Positions 1-13,300 of a stretch of DNA of 64,000 nucleotides are shown here, one piece after another. A program made the translations under genes and the position numbers. Numbering within the stretch: the first letter of the stretch is position 1; each line of letters starts with the position of its first letter. Below the pieces are notes generated by a model, which saw only the letters and a program-made list of their open reading frames with translations, made no database searches and was not told the DNA's origin. The stretch covers positions 6,930,776 to 6,994,775 of the forward strand of contig SSBO01000003.1 of assembly GCA_005281725.1 (NCBI GenBank), given 5' to 3'. The stretch is from Wuchereria bancrofti. Lineage: Eukaryota; Nematoda; Chromadorea; Rhabditida; Onchocercidae.

Positions 1-3000
1 TTCAGATTTAGTTTTTCATTGAAAAATTAAGTCCAACGGATTTTTCCTTCCGTTCAAGACATCAAAAAGGTAGTCTGAAGAAAGAACTCAACTGGAAATT
101 CAATTTTTCTTTGCTACCGCAGAAGTGATTTCCTTTCTTTTTCTTCATTTCAGTTGGACATGGGGAACTTCACTGAATGGCAAAAAAAAAATACTAAAAA
201 TGCTAGGAAAACAGGAAAAAAAAGTAACTTTACCCGAAATGGGGGGACAAAGCTAATAGTGTTAATGATCTAACAATCTTTCAATAAAAAAATGCTAAAG
301 TAAACGCACTTTCAATCTTAATTATATCAAGACGAGAAGAAGGAAAGATTCAGAAGTCCCATAGGAAAATAGAAAGTTAAAAAAGAATGAATTGAAAATA
401 AGGAGAGATTGAGAGACATCTAGAAAAAAAAAATCTAAACAAAATTTAAAATGAAAATGCAATTTTCAATATTTCCTATAAGCAAAATTTGCCTGAGGCT
501 TTTAAATTTTTTAACTTATGATGCCAGTAACTTTTTAAGCTGCACGGAGCTATGTGATAAATCAATATTTTAAGGATGACGAAGGAAAAGCAAAAATGAT
601 TAAGCTAAAATAACGCTACTGAGTTAAAAGTTTCACAATTAAGTCTGTTTGAAGCAAATTAACAATCATTATTTATTTGTATGAATAACAAAAGAGTGTA
701 GCATAGAGCTATATTGGTGACAATGATGACAGAGTGATTAATGTTGACAATGATAACATGTTGGTAGAGATAAATGATAGAGGTCATTAATAGTAATTAA
801 TTGTCAATAAATAAGGATGTAACTGTTTTACCTGAGAAATATTATAGATGCGCAAACTAATCATTTATTAAGTCACAATTATATCCCTGAATAAAAATTA
901 AAATTGCAGACAAATTTTTAATTTTTTAAAAAATCTCTGTATATCCATCCAATAATCACAGAAAGAGAGAGAGAGAGAGAGAGAGAGAAAGTATGGGATA
1001 ATTGGATGGTAATGAAAATGAATCACTAGGCTTAATTTCTAATTTGATGATCTAAATAGTTTTCTAGTCAACTAATCATATTGTTAAACATTTATTTTTT
1101 AAAAAAAGAAATCATTTATTGTGAATAAACGATAGACAAGACGATGTTACATATATTCAGGAAATGCTTGAATCAAAACCGGTTTCTAAATATTTTTTTT
1201 TCCTTTTCGATCATCAAAATCGCTCAGAAAAAGTAACGAATTTCGATAATTGCTCTACTTTTATATTTTCAAAGAGATCATGATTTCTGGTTATTTAATT
1301 CCGAATTTCGTCACTTATGTTTTCTCTTTTTTTTTTTAAAAAAAAGAGGAATAAAGCAAAGCAGAACAAGTTTTTCAAGTTTTATTAATCATTCATTTTT
1401 AATAAAAATAAATGTTTGGCATAAGTTATTCTAATTGCTATTGTTCGTTAATACAACATTTTGATTTCAATGGATGATAAATTAACTGTATGAATTTCAT
1501 AAATTATCACATCAAAGATAAGATAACAAATAAGAAAGTAAAAAAGATGAAAATATTTTCAATACATAAAAACTAAAAAGAAGTCATGAAAAGAAGAAAA
1601 CAAAAAAAAAATTGAAACAATCAGTTTTCTTGCAGTCAGTAAGAAAAAGATACAACCACCAGGCTTAATGTTATTATGCAAAAGAATTGAATTACCTACT
1701 GATTAATTTAATTCCTCAACAGACAGATTTAGTAAGTGAATCATTTTTGCATGCACGAAATGCAATTCACCTATATTTGCTTCCTAATTTATTCATTTAA
1801 ATTATTGGTAGATGAGGGAAAGTCTAATAATAATTTGTTTGCAAGAATGCATTCAATTTATCAGTGATAAAATTAAAAACCAAATATTTTGGAGAGAGGT
1901 ACTATAAATCAGATATTGCTTATTACTCTTTGGAAGTTCTATTTTTTCTTCAATCACAATTTTTAGTTTGGTTCATTTTTTTAAAATTTTTTCTGGGATT
2001 TGTCAGATTGATGTAGAAGAGATGTGGAAGAAATTAAAAGAACAGAAATTTTGAGAGTGACATTGAAATAATTTAATTAATAGTGACATAATATAAACCG
2101 AAAACAAAAAAAAATTTGTTCCAAAGAATCAAAATAATTATTTGTATATTGAATTTGACTCTTCAAATGGCTCTAAAAGTAAAATTCGTTTCTTTGTGAG
2201 TAAATGATGAAAATGGTTAGAAATTTTAGAAAATTTCAGTTAATGGAATATGCTCTCTTATGACAACTTTCTAAGTTAATAAAAAATTAGTCCTTCATTG
2301 CATATTATCTCTTTTCCCCTTTTTCTTTACTTTTGAAAAATAAAATCTTAAAAACCTCAGAATATAAAAAATTAAACTGAAATATTATCTATTTATTTGC
2401 TTACTCATTTTTACTTTACAATTTTTTGGCGTTTTTATTAATATTACTTATGAAAGATTAATGAAAATAATAAGAGATTGAAGAGTAAGTAGAAATTTGC
2501 CTAAAAAAAATGATTGGAAGAAAAAAATTTTTCCTTTTTCTTTTTAATTAAACATTTCTATAGTCTTTAAGTTGAATAGAATGTGTTAAGAAAATATTAA
2601 ATTAGTACATTTCTTCCCAAGAATTCCTATTACATACAAAAAAGTCTTTCTACAAGTCTAAGCCATAAACTAGGCTAAGGCAGTAGGCTTAATAACAAAT
2701 AAATTAAAAGTTGTCATCTAATACAAATCACACAAAATGCCATAATCAAATGTGCTATTTCATGTGGAAATAACGTGAAATACGTTGTGTAAAATAACTA
2801 TACACTTAGCAGTATAACGTACCATAATTAATTATAATAAAAAATTAAATGCTGTAAAAATTTTCGTGGAAAATACTATTGTAAAAACTTTTATTTTTTA
2901 AATTTATTGAGAAATCTTTGATCGTAAAGCAGTAATTAATACGAAAAAAGGAAAAATGTATAAAAACCTTCTATGAAAAGTGATAAAAAAGTCTAAAAGG

Positions 3001-4866
3001 AAAAATTTTCATTCAATGATAAAATATTTTTGGGTGGCGGAAAAAACAATTATTCAAAATAATATATTCCACCGATAGTTTCTTACACAAAATGAATTTG
3101 ATAGATAGAAATTGCAAATGTTATCGAGAAAATATTTTGAAACTAATTTGCTCATATTGCAAATAATGTTGATATTAAGCACTGATGAACAGTGGAAAAG
3201 TTAATTTCGTATTTCATTAATGAAATAATTTATTAAATACTTTCAGTTCGTGAAATTTTATGTTCAATTTTACAAACTTTATTAATTAATATGTGTAAAA
3301 ATTTCAACAATTTCATAAACATTTCAATATTAAATGTCAGCTTTAATCATTAATGAGATAATTATAAAATCCATTTAAATTTGTTAGAAGTTTCAGAATC
3401 TGTGCCAAATGTGCTAAATCTCTCAATATTTTATAACACTGAAAATTCCGTATAACTTAATTCATGGTTGATCATTCTCCCGTTCCTGGCATGCCCTCAA
3501 GTCTTTAACTTCGATTAAATCGCACAACCTATCTCTTTTGCCGATCTTTTCATATTTACAGTTAATTTCTATTTTTTAAAGTTCCTTTAACTAATGTATT
3601 ATCATCGGTTTTATAATATTTTGGAAGATATCTCTATGAACTAGTTTCAATGAGATCTTATCATTTGTCGCTAATGACAAAGTTGTAACAATACCGCCAC
3701 CACATTCATTTATAACAAATGAGACGATAAGAAAAAATGAAAATAGTATCAACCGTCGATCTAATCGACAGTCGAGAACAGAGCTATTCTAAAAAAATGA
3801 GATGATAGAGAAAAGAGAGAGGTGAGGAATGTGTGACCTTGGAAGATGAAAACAAAGATGAGAAGTGGAAAAAGGTTGACAAGAAAGGTTATGTGGTAGG
3901 TACGAAACGGAGCTGAACTTCATGCCATTTAAAAAAGACAAAAATTAATCGTTCTCTGGCATAATAATAATGCAATGGCAGAATCCGATTGAAGTACATC
4001 AATAAGAATTGATAATGACATCGGTACCAGCAATCAGAGACTGAGGAATTTGTGTTGAAGTTCAAATTGCACCTAAATTTCTCATTCTAAATGATTGGTG
4101 AAATCAAAGTTATTATAACTAATAAATGAGGAAAAGTAAATTAGAAATATTCTAACAATAAGTAAAAAATTAATGAGAAGTTAGTGATAACTTAGTAATG
4201 AAATGAAAAGAAAGTCAGAGAGATGTGAACATTAAAGTGCATGCAGGAATAGAAAGAATTTTTTTTTTAAAATACTATATTTGTGGTTCGTTTATTTCTT
4301 CGAAATCAATAAGACTAACAAAAATTTTGAAAAATCTATCACAAAGAATTGAAATGTTTGGAAGAATTGAGTATGTCATATAAAGAAATTAAAAAATAAA
4401 ACTAATTACTAAGAAAAATTTTCATTTGAATAAAGAAAAATGCTTATATTTTACATTCTCTTAACAAAGAGAGTTATGTAGAATGCAAATATTCAATAAA
4501 ATCAATTTATTACTAGCATTGACCTAAACTAATCTAAATTATTTGTTAGACATAAATTAAAGAAATAGCAATTTAGATCTTAAATAGTAAAGCAAAATAT
4601 AAAAAATGAGATATGCAAAAAGTTAAAAGCTCTGCTTTCAAAAAATAAAGTTAACTTTTATCATTTCAACTTAGCTTTCATCATTAAAACTTTCCATAAA
4701 TCATTTGATTCAGATTATAATTACTATCTGTCACATTGTTACAATTATAATTGGCGATGTAAAATAATAAAAGAAAAAAGATTAGTGAGAAATATTTCAG
4801 AAAACGTTTTCTTTATGAAAGTTCAAAGACTATAAACAATCAAACGCTAACCATTTTTGAATTTAC
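1..4866. other. Intronic or downstream sequence of the PLEKHG5-like gene, no exon found
   Basis: After the donor at 4866 the gene needs a phase-0 exon on the minus strand. I checked the purine-rich candidate acceptors (for example near 65, 888, 2376 and 3437). All either run into a stop quickly or lack a usable donor. The stretch is AT-rich with a short (GA)n tract at about 965-988 and poly-A/T runs. It is most likely part of a long intron. Confidence 0.6.
965..988. repeat. (GA)n microsatellite
   Basis: About twelve GA dinucleotides in the presumed intron of the PLEKHG5-like gene. Confidence 0.9.
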
Positions 4867-7800
4867 CAACGAATTTCTCCAAGATGACATACTATCATCG
4901 CTGCTTTTTCGGATTGGTTTTGTATCATTGATATCAATATCTAAAGATTGTTGAGTTCGACTTCGTCCAAATCGTGTCATTCCTTTACGTACTGAAAGTA
5001 AAACAGCGTGAAATTCACATTGTTAAACCTAAATACAAATAGCAGTCAAATATCTAAGTTAAACTCAAAGCTCTGCTTTAAGATTTTAGCACAAAAATGT
5101 TAATATCTCGAATTTAAAAGTAGTAAAGGTAAAGGTGAAAGATTGCAAAAAAAGATGATTGGCTTAGAAGATATGAATCTGCCATAGTAACTTTGATAAG
5201 GGTTTAAGTGTCATAGTTTTACTTCAACATGAAGTATTAGTTGAAAAAATTCCTTCCCAACGTTATTCATATTTCATTCTACATTTCACACTTTCCGAAA
5301 ATGATTCCTCATTTCACTTTTTGCCATTATCATTCGTTTAGCGAAAAATGTCATTTTATAACTGCCAGTAATATTTCGTTATTTAAAGAGGAATGAAGAA
5401 GAAAAAAAACCATTTCATTCTAGGAAAGATTGAAATATTAGGAATGATAGATAGAAGATAAAATGATCATAGCAATATTGTCAAGTTAACATTTACTATC
5501 ATATTTGAATCACTAATTCCCCCGCATTGACGTTAATATAAGCAATACTAATTCCTGGTTACTTAATACATTCATGGGCAAATGTTATTATCACAATTAA
5601 CTTATCTTTAAAAAATTTTCAAGTATACTAATGCATGTTGTTATTTAATTATTTCAATACATCAATAATTTCTTCAAGCTACAAAAGCATCAATGTAATA
5701 GTGATAATGTCATAATCATTAACTAAGTCATTACGACAGTGCGCAATCTATCTGAGCGCAAATGTATTTGAGAATAAACCATTTCTAAATATTTCTTTGT
5801 CGTTCGTTATAAAAAATTCTTCATACTGCTAATTTTTTTTTGAAGAAAAATTCAAAAAATATGAAAGAAAGTAAAAACTAATGCAAAATTTGTATTCATT
5901 AAAGTAATCTAAAGAAAAAAAAAAACTATTTAAGGTTGTAAATAAAAATTAAATACCAATACTTACTGAAATTTCTCCCAGACCTTCAATTTTCCAGGAT
6001 CCCATGATTTAGTCTTATCATTGTTATCATCAACAAATGTTTTACAAACTAAAGTTTCTAAAGTTTACCCATACAATCTCGCATATCAATCAATCGATAA
6101 ATCCTTTGTGAGAAAAAAAAATTTTTTAAATTTTCACATTTTACGATAGAAAATGGGACTAATTTATTGGTTCATTTTCAATCAATAAATAAAAGATAAT
6201 TATAAAGAAGCCATAATTATGAGAATGCAACAAGTGAAATTTAGCTTAGTTCATCTAATCAGAATGATAATAATGATAACGTATGCACCAGTGATAACAA
6301 TGATTTGAGAGTAAGCAAAAATTTGCAAATGGAAAACATAGCGACGAATTATTTATTGTTATCATGAATTTTTTCTCATTACAAATTCAAAGCAGTTTAA
6401 AACTCTTTAAATTAAATTAATTCACTTTAACAAGAATTTTTTATTCATAAATAAAAGAATAGAAAGTAATAATTTTACCTTTTATGTTATGTTATCTTTT
6501 ATGTTATGAAACCTTTATGTTATGTTGTCAAATTAATCCGTAAACTTTAATTTCAAAGTGAAAAAGAAAAAGAGTTAAACTAAAAATATATTTAAGAACA
6601 ACTTGTGTGTTTGTTTGGAAAGATAAATTTAGCATTTGATAGTAGTATTTGTATCAAACTAATTCATTTTGATAAGTAATTTTAGAATGGCAAAAAAAAA
6701 GAAATATAATTTAAGAAAAAATAAAACAAATTAATCTTTTTGATTTCACTTTCGAAATTCAAATCAATTACTGAACTTCTAATTAAATGGCTTAATGACT
6801 GATTGCGCCAATTTTTTACGCAACATATCGTATCGGAATGCTATCAGTGCGGTATCATTCATCACTTCATCCATCTCATAATTTATGATAAATTATTGTA
6901 AATTTAATTTCTTTGAACTGTTTTTTTCTTTGTTTGCTTTCAGCGCCATTTATTTTTCTTCATTAGAAGATCCATTAGACATCTCAGCACTCTGCTATAT
7001 TTGATGTCACCTTACTCAAGATGTAATCTTCCTAGCTGATAGCAAATTTAAAAAAAAAAAAAAAACTAAACATAAAAGTTATAATATGAAAATGTACGAT
7101 CATTGATTGCTTCACTAAATAAAAACTATAAAATTCCAAAAACTAAACAACAATGAGAAACACAATGAAAGCATAGAAATGAAAATTTCTGATTCAAACT
7201 CAAAGCTATCAAATATGTTAGATAATCATTTGATATTCTAGAAATATGAATAAAAGAATAATAACATTGGTAATACTACGAAGTAATTTTATCGAATAAT
7301 AATTGTGTGAAATTGTCAGTAATGGAAGAGAAGAACTAATAAGGAAAGGAAGACGACAACGACGACGAATAGAACGGTTCTGATGGGGCGGAAAGAATCT
7401 CCGATAAGTGTAATGCTGAAGGAAGGTATCCTCCATCCCTCTCACTACTACCACTACTGCTACTACTGCTATTGCTGCTATTCGTCAGGTAACATCCGGT
7501 TGTTAATATTATAATACAATTTCATTTTGTGAATGACCTCAAAGATAATGACAACGCATAGCTTTAATTTACTACATCGAAAAAATTGAAATTCTAAAAT
7601 TATACAAATTTTTGATAAGTTTATCGTTGAATAGTAAATCTAGTAATTGTGATATTTGTGGAACGTTTATCGGTTAAATTTTAAGCCAAAAATGCTATTT
7701 TTTGTTCGAATTTATTTGCAACAAAAAATTTCATTCTACATGATTGGTTGGGACAACTAGAGAAAATGTTCATGAATGAACTGATTATTTTAGGTTAGTC

Positions 7801-10345
7801 ATCAGTTAAAAGTAAACTTATTAGCACATGAAGTAAATATTTTATTTTCTAAGCATATAAAGCATAAAATTACCTCGTGCAACAATCCGTTGACCGCTAA
7901 GAAAATTGGCATCACAATTGTCCGGAAGTGGTGTTCGGGAATTTTCCACAAAAAATAGCACTGTCGATGGTACTAGGCCACGTTGGCGTAAACGATGATC
8001 TAAACAGTCACGAAGTATTTGCCCTGGAAACGGCTGTACTTTTTCCGGAACTCCAACGGCACGTCCTGAAAAAGTAAGACATAGTAATGGTGAAATAATA
8101 CATCAAATCTAGGATATGTATGGGCGATCGATTATTAAGCATTGTCGTATTCAGAATTTTTTTTCTCTTAACTTGTTACCGGGATTTTCATAACATTAGT
8201 TATTATAACAAGATTATTTTAAATAAAAATTCTTACAACCGAATTTTATTCATGTTTCCGTAAATTAGATCCGGATTTAATTATGAAGAGCATTTCTTAG
8301 TGATTATTGAATGTCAAGTTCAATGTTCTGTGGAAGAAACGGAGCAGAAAAGAAAATGAAAGAAATTTGTATACTTGGATACTCAACGAAAACCTTTTTA
8401 AAATGAAAAAGAATTTTTGTGAATAATCATAGGAAAAAATTCGACCACACATTAATTATCTTTTTGAAAACCTTTTTCCTTTCAGTCAGTAGTAATATGT
8501 ACAAAAAAAAAAAAAAAAAAAAAAAAAACTGAAAATGAGTTCAAATAATTTGAAAATGATGACATTCGAATATATTTTACAAAAATATTTCCTTCTTTTT
8601 AGCTTCGCTAATAATCTTTTCATGTTATAGTGGATGAAAAGTACTGATAAATAAATAATTTTAATCAATTAAATTGAAAAAATTTTATCAAATAGGAAAA
8701 TATGGAAAAGTTAAAGATAATAAATAATGAAATGTTCACTACTGCTAGGATTACCATAATCATTAAAATTGGTAACACAATTATTGAAGTTATAATCAAG
8801 ATAGGATCCATAATCATGATACTAATACTACTACACTTACAAATCATAATTATTGAAGCTATACGAATAAGTAGCAGAATTAAAACGATTTTTTTAATGA
8901 TTGAAATTAGAACCTATCAAAGATTTCGTGAAATTATCATTGAAGAGTTACAGGTATCACAAACAATGTGTAATGTATTCTATCAGAATAATTCACATCG
9001 TTTAATCCTTGGATTGTTAAATTTGTTAGAAAAAAATAAATCGAAAGACATTTCATGCTAATATATTTCTTTTTTTTCTTATTTTAAAAATAGATTTGTT
9101 TACTTTTTTACATAAAATGAATTTATATTTATCAAAATGAAAAAAAAAAAAAAAACTGTGAAAAGAAAGAAAAATGATTAACCATATTCGTCATAATATT
9201 CGATATGAAATGTATTGCAGTATTCATACCTTCGATCGAGATCCATAGAAGGATAACGATTCTGAAATGATAGTATCAATTTATCCCTCTTATCAATCTA
9301 TAATTCCAATTACAAATCAGTACAATCCCATAGAAGTATGATGTCATATAAATTTTGTAAATTATATAAATTTTAAATTGAAAGACAAAATGATAATATC
9401 TTAGATTTTTCATTTCAATTTTAATATCCTATAAAGTGATTATATTGTTCAACAAATGATACACAATTTTTATCGATATTTATAAAAAGAAATTTTTTAA
9501 TTTTTATGGAAAATAAGAAAAAAAAGACTTCATTGTTAAATAATATTCAAATTTGAATAATTATTTATCTTTTTTTCGTTTTTTTTTATTTTCCATTTTT
9601 CCAAGTTCTTTATCTTTTTTCTTCCTCAAAGTTTACTCTTTCATTCAATGTCTTTTCTTATCTTTAATGATAAACTCTTTCTTTGATTAGAAACATACTC
9701 TCCGTTGTTAAAACGACCAATGACCGCAACTACCATTCAACAGATATAAGCATACTTAATTTCATTCTTTATTACATGGTCACTCTTCTCGTCATCAGAA
9801 ATAATTTTTTCAATGATTTATTTAGGATTAATCTATTTTTAATTTCCCATTTTTAATTTCCAATTTAATTTCCCATATTAGTCTCACAGTATTAAGCAGA
9901 AATAACGTAAGAAAACCTCGGCTTAGTTGTATGCATTACACCTATCGGTCAAAAAATAATACACAGTTTCAATTTCGGTTCAATTTCAATTTCGACATAG
10001 CATATGGAGAAAAAAGTGAACAACAGTAAGCTTAAGGCTTTGTCGAAAAAGAAATTTACTGCCCATAAATTTTAACAAAACGAAATTTACAAATGATGAA
10101 AAACACAAATTGGAAGTTCTTTTTGACTTAAAATTCAATACTGCTTCAAAAAATAGGCCTTGAAGACAAATCGAAAAGTTTGAAAATAGAAATGTTCCTG
10201 CTTCGCCCACCTTCGGTTAATATCACTGTTCTATCCGTCTTTTCTTTCTTTTGCCCCAAGAGGAAGATACTTGAGAAAAAAAAACTGGTTACTGAGGTGA
10301 GGTGTAACTGTTAATTTATAAGATTTCGTATGAATATACACACAG

Positions 10346-10376
<31 letters not shown>

Positions 10377-13300
10377 CATACACATTTTCAGGCATAAAAA
10401 GGTATATCTACCTGTGCTTTATATGCATACGTACAAGTATTGAACTTTTGATATTGATAATGATAACGATAATGATAATAATATTTGAAAGATACAGAAG
10501 AAAACAAAACAGATTCATCTTACCATACCGTATTCATTACTAAAATTATAATTAAGTTAGTAATATTGTTGACAAATGTGACAAGAAAAAAATGAAAAAA
10601 GGGAAATAGAAAAGGAAAAAAAAGGCAAAGACAGAGAGAACAAAGAGAAAAAACAATAATTGTATTTGTAGTGAAAAGCGAAACATTAACAATAATCACT
10701 GTCATTCTAATATTACTAACAACTAATAGCTCTATTTTCATATCATTTAAATATTAATAAGAGAAAAGTAAATTATAATATGGAAAACTTACTACTGTAT
10801 AATTATACCATCAAACTTGCTATTACAGTATTCATTTTCAAATTATTATAATAATGAAGAGATAATGATTGAAGGTTATCTACCTTGCAACTACTGAATA
10901 ACAGAATATATATACATTTATTTATTTGTTTACTTATTTGCCTAATATTTTAGTGATCAATCAATCAATCAATCAATCAGTAAATCAATTATTGTATTTA
11001 GATGTATCGTTTACCTTTGTACTTTCTTTCTAATGCAATCTCTTCAATATGAAGCATTCATTCCACTTATTCTTGAACATTCAATCTTTTTTTTAAGTGA
11101 AATTTTACAGAGAAAGCGTAATAGAATTATTTTCAGACTATTTGAAATCGATACTTTCTTCAAAATGGCTCATATAATTTCAACTGTTTGGTCAATTATT
11201 TTTGACTATTTTGCACGACATTTTCAATTTATAATCAATTTTATGAAAAGAATATTATTTAACAATGGTTGTTCAATTTGGATTAACATCAAGCATTTGT
11301 GGAAACCAAAATGATGAATTACCATGTCATTTTGCGCCCTAAATTTCAATTCCTTTTAGTTTTAACATGAATATGTAACAACCAATGAATTTATATGCAG
11401 CAAAATTCGTATTTCGCATCTATTTTAAGTTGATATTTTCAATTATTTTAATAATATAGCGAAATGTCATATTTCAATTTGATATAGACAACACAATTGT
11501 CACAATTGTTGTATATTAACATACGTTCGGAAAAAGGAAAAGTGCAAAACTTCAATAGACAGCATGAAAACACTGTATTGATTGGGAAATATCGTGTTTT
11601 CTGATATTTGTACAAACTGTAGAAAACAAACTTTAAAGATATAACTTTGAAAAGTACTCAAAAAAAAGCTTCTTTGGTTTAAAATTAGCTAATATTAATA
11701 GAAATATTCCATTCAATTATCACTATTATCAGATATGATAAATGCATAATTATAAATCAAATTTAACAGTCCCACAAGTATCAATGATAAATAGGCATGT
11801 ATAAGATAGGTATATGTCGTGTCATTATTATTGACATATTACTGAATTTTGTGCGAAATTAAAGGTGGAACATGAATTCTATATGTTGTTTAATACTTCA
11901 GGTAGAAGTCACAGGTAAAAGTACAGGTAACATTACGTTTGCACTTTCTATATCACATAAAATGCAAATTTATTAATTTTGCTCTTTCATTCATCTCAAA
12001 TTCCTAACAACAAATAATATATGACTGGTAAAGAGCACAATTAAACTTTATTAAATTTAATTCAACCTGAATTATTTGATTTCAACTGAACAGATATAAC
12101 CAGCACGTCCAGGCGGAAAATGCACACACAAACACACTTCCACCTTTATGCCAATTTACAATACAGCGAATTATTCATCAATTTAGGAAATCACACTATC
12201 TTTCTTTTTTTTTTCTCTCTCTCTCTAAACATATTTTTTGTTATATGTGGAAAGTTATTAAACATTCACAACGAACCTGTTTGCAAGTAAAAAAAAACAA
12301 CCGATACAATGAAAAACGTTTCCGGAACTTCTCAAAAATTTATGGTTTTTGCATTAGGTTCTATTTGATAATGAAATATCTCTCAATTTAAATTGATCTG
12401 AAAATTTGCAGTTTTGAAAAACAAAATTTATTGCTTATTTACTCTTTTAAAGATAAATTTCCTTCATAATTACTGAATCATTTAAATTTGGATTTAATGA
12501 CAGGTAATGTCGGATTAAACTAACAAAGTAACATATTATCAGCTGCAATTTTAAAAACCAAACTTGTTAAATTTGAAACGAAACAGAAATGAAACGAAAA
12601 TAAAACGAATATGGTATCTTTAATGATCCAAAAATTGTTTTTTACATCGAATTTTCGAATTTCCAATCTGAATAATACAACCAATACCATGCAAAATTAT
12701 ACTGATATATTAGAAATATGAAGAAAAAACGGACACCTACCGGACAGTCTGCACTGAAGCTTTTCACTCGTAATTTCCCATTGTGTTTCATCACAAAATT
12801 TCTAGAATCCCAAAAGAATCGACCGAAGGTCCCTTTTGGTAATCCTTACAACAAAGTAGAAGAGAAAGTAATATCATTAATCATAGAAGTAAAATATAAG
12901 AGCGACGAATCGAAGGCAAAATAAAATGAGCAAAAAACGCTTCTTTCTTTTTCATTTTTTATTTAATTTTGCAAAAAAAAAGGCAAAATTTCAATTTTGC
13001 TCATTAAAAAATTTTTAATTTTAAAGAAAAAATTTTTTCACCAATTTTTTGGTTTTTTTCATTTTTTTTTTTTGCTAATCACACCCAAATGGAAGTTTTC
13101 TTGTCATTAAAAATAAACAATGGCTGAATAATTTATTTATGCCACATCGGTCTTATTTATTTTGTTCAAATTAGTCACTCCTGTAAATCACATTCAAATT
13201 TACCCTGTAACGATAATCTGTTCAGTAAATAAGCAAACCAAATTTACTCGTCAAAGAAATTATGTGAACTCGTTTGATTCATTTAAATCAACCGTTTAAT

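Noticed and set aside
3440..3580. Minus-strand frame with CDLIEVKDLRACQ
   Set aside because: Short, without a proper acceptor and donor, and not in phase with the last known exon.
3806..3916. Charged plus-strand frame (GEECVTLEDENKDEK)
   Set aside because: Only 34 codons between stops in a purine-rich tract. No convincing splice partner was found, so it is likely a composition effect.
7218..7454. 78-codon minus-strand frame rich in Arg and Leu
   Set aside because: It overlies trinucleotide-like repeats and has no domain or splice support.
8702..9061. 119-codon plus-strand open frame with an ATG
   Set aside because: Composition is dominated by Ile, Thr and Lys from AT-rich sequence. There is no domain, and it lies inside an intron of the minus-strand gene.
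9986..10210. 74-codon minus-strand frame
   Set aside because: Phe/Leu-rich with no motif, no matching splice sites and no phase fit with the PLEKHG5-like exons.
11033..11314. 93-codon plus-strand ATG frame
   Set aside because: Hydrophobic, AT-driven and intronic, without recognisable domain or regulatory context.
12718..12924. 68-codon plus-strand frame
   Set aside because: It is the antisense shadow of the minus-strand exon 12801-12741, which has splice sites and phase support.
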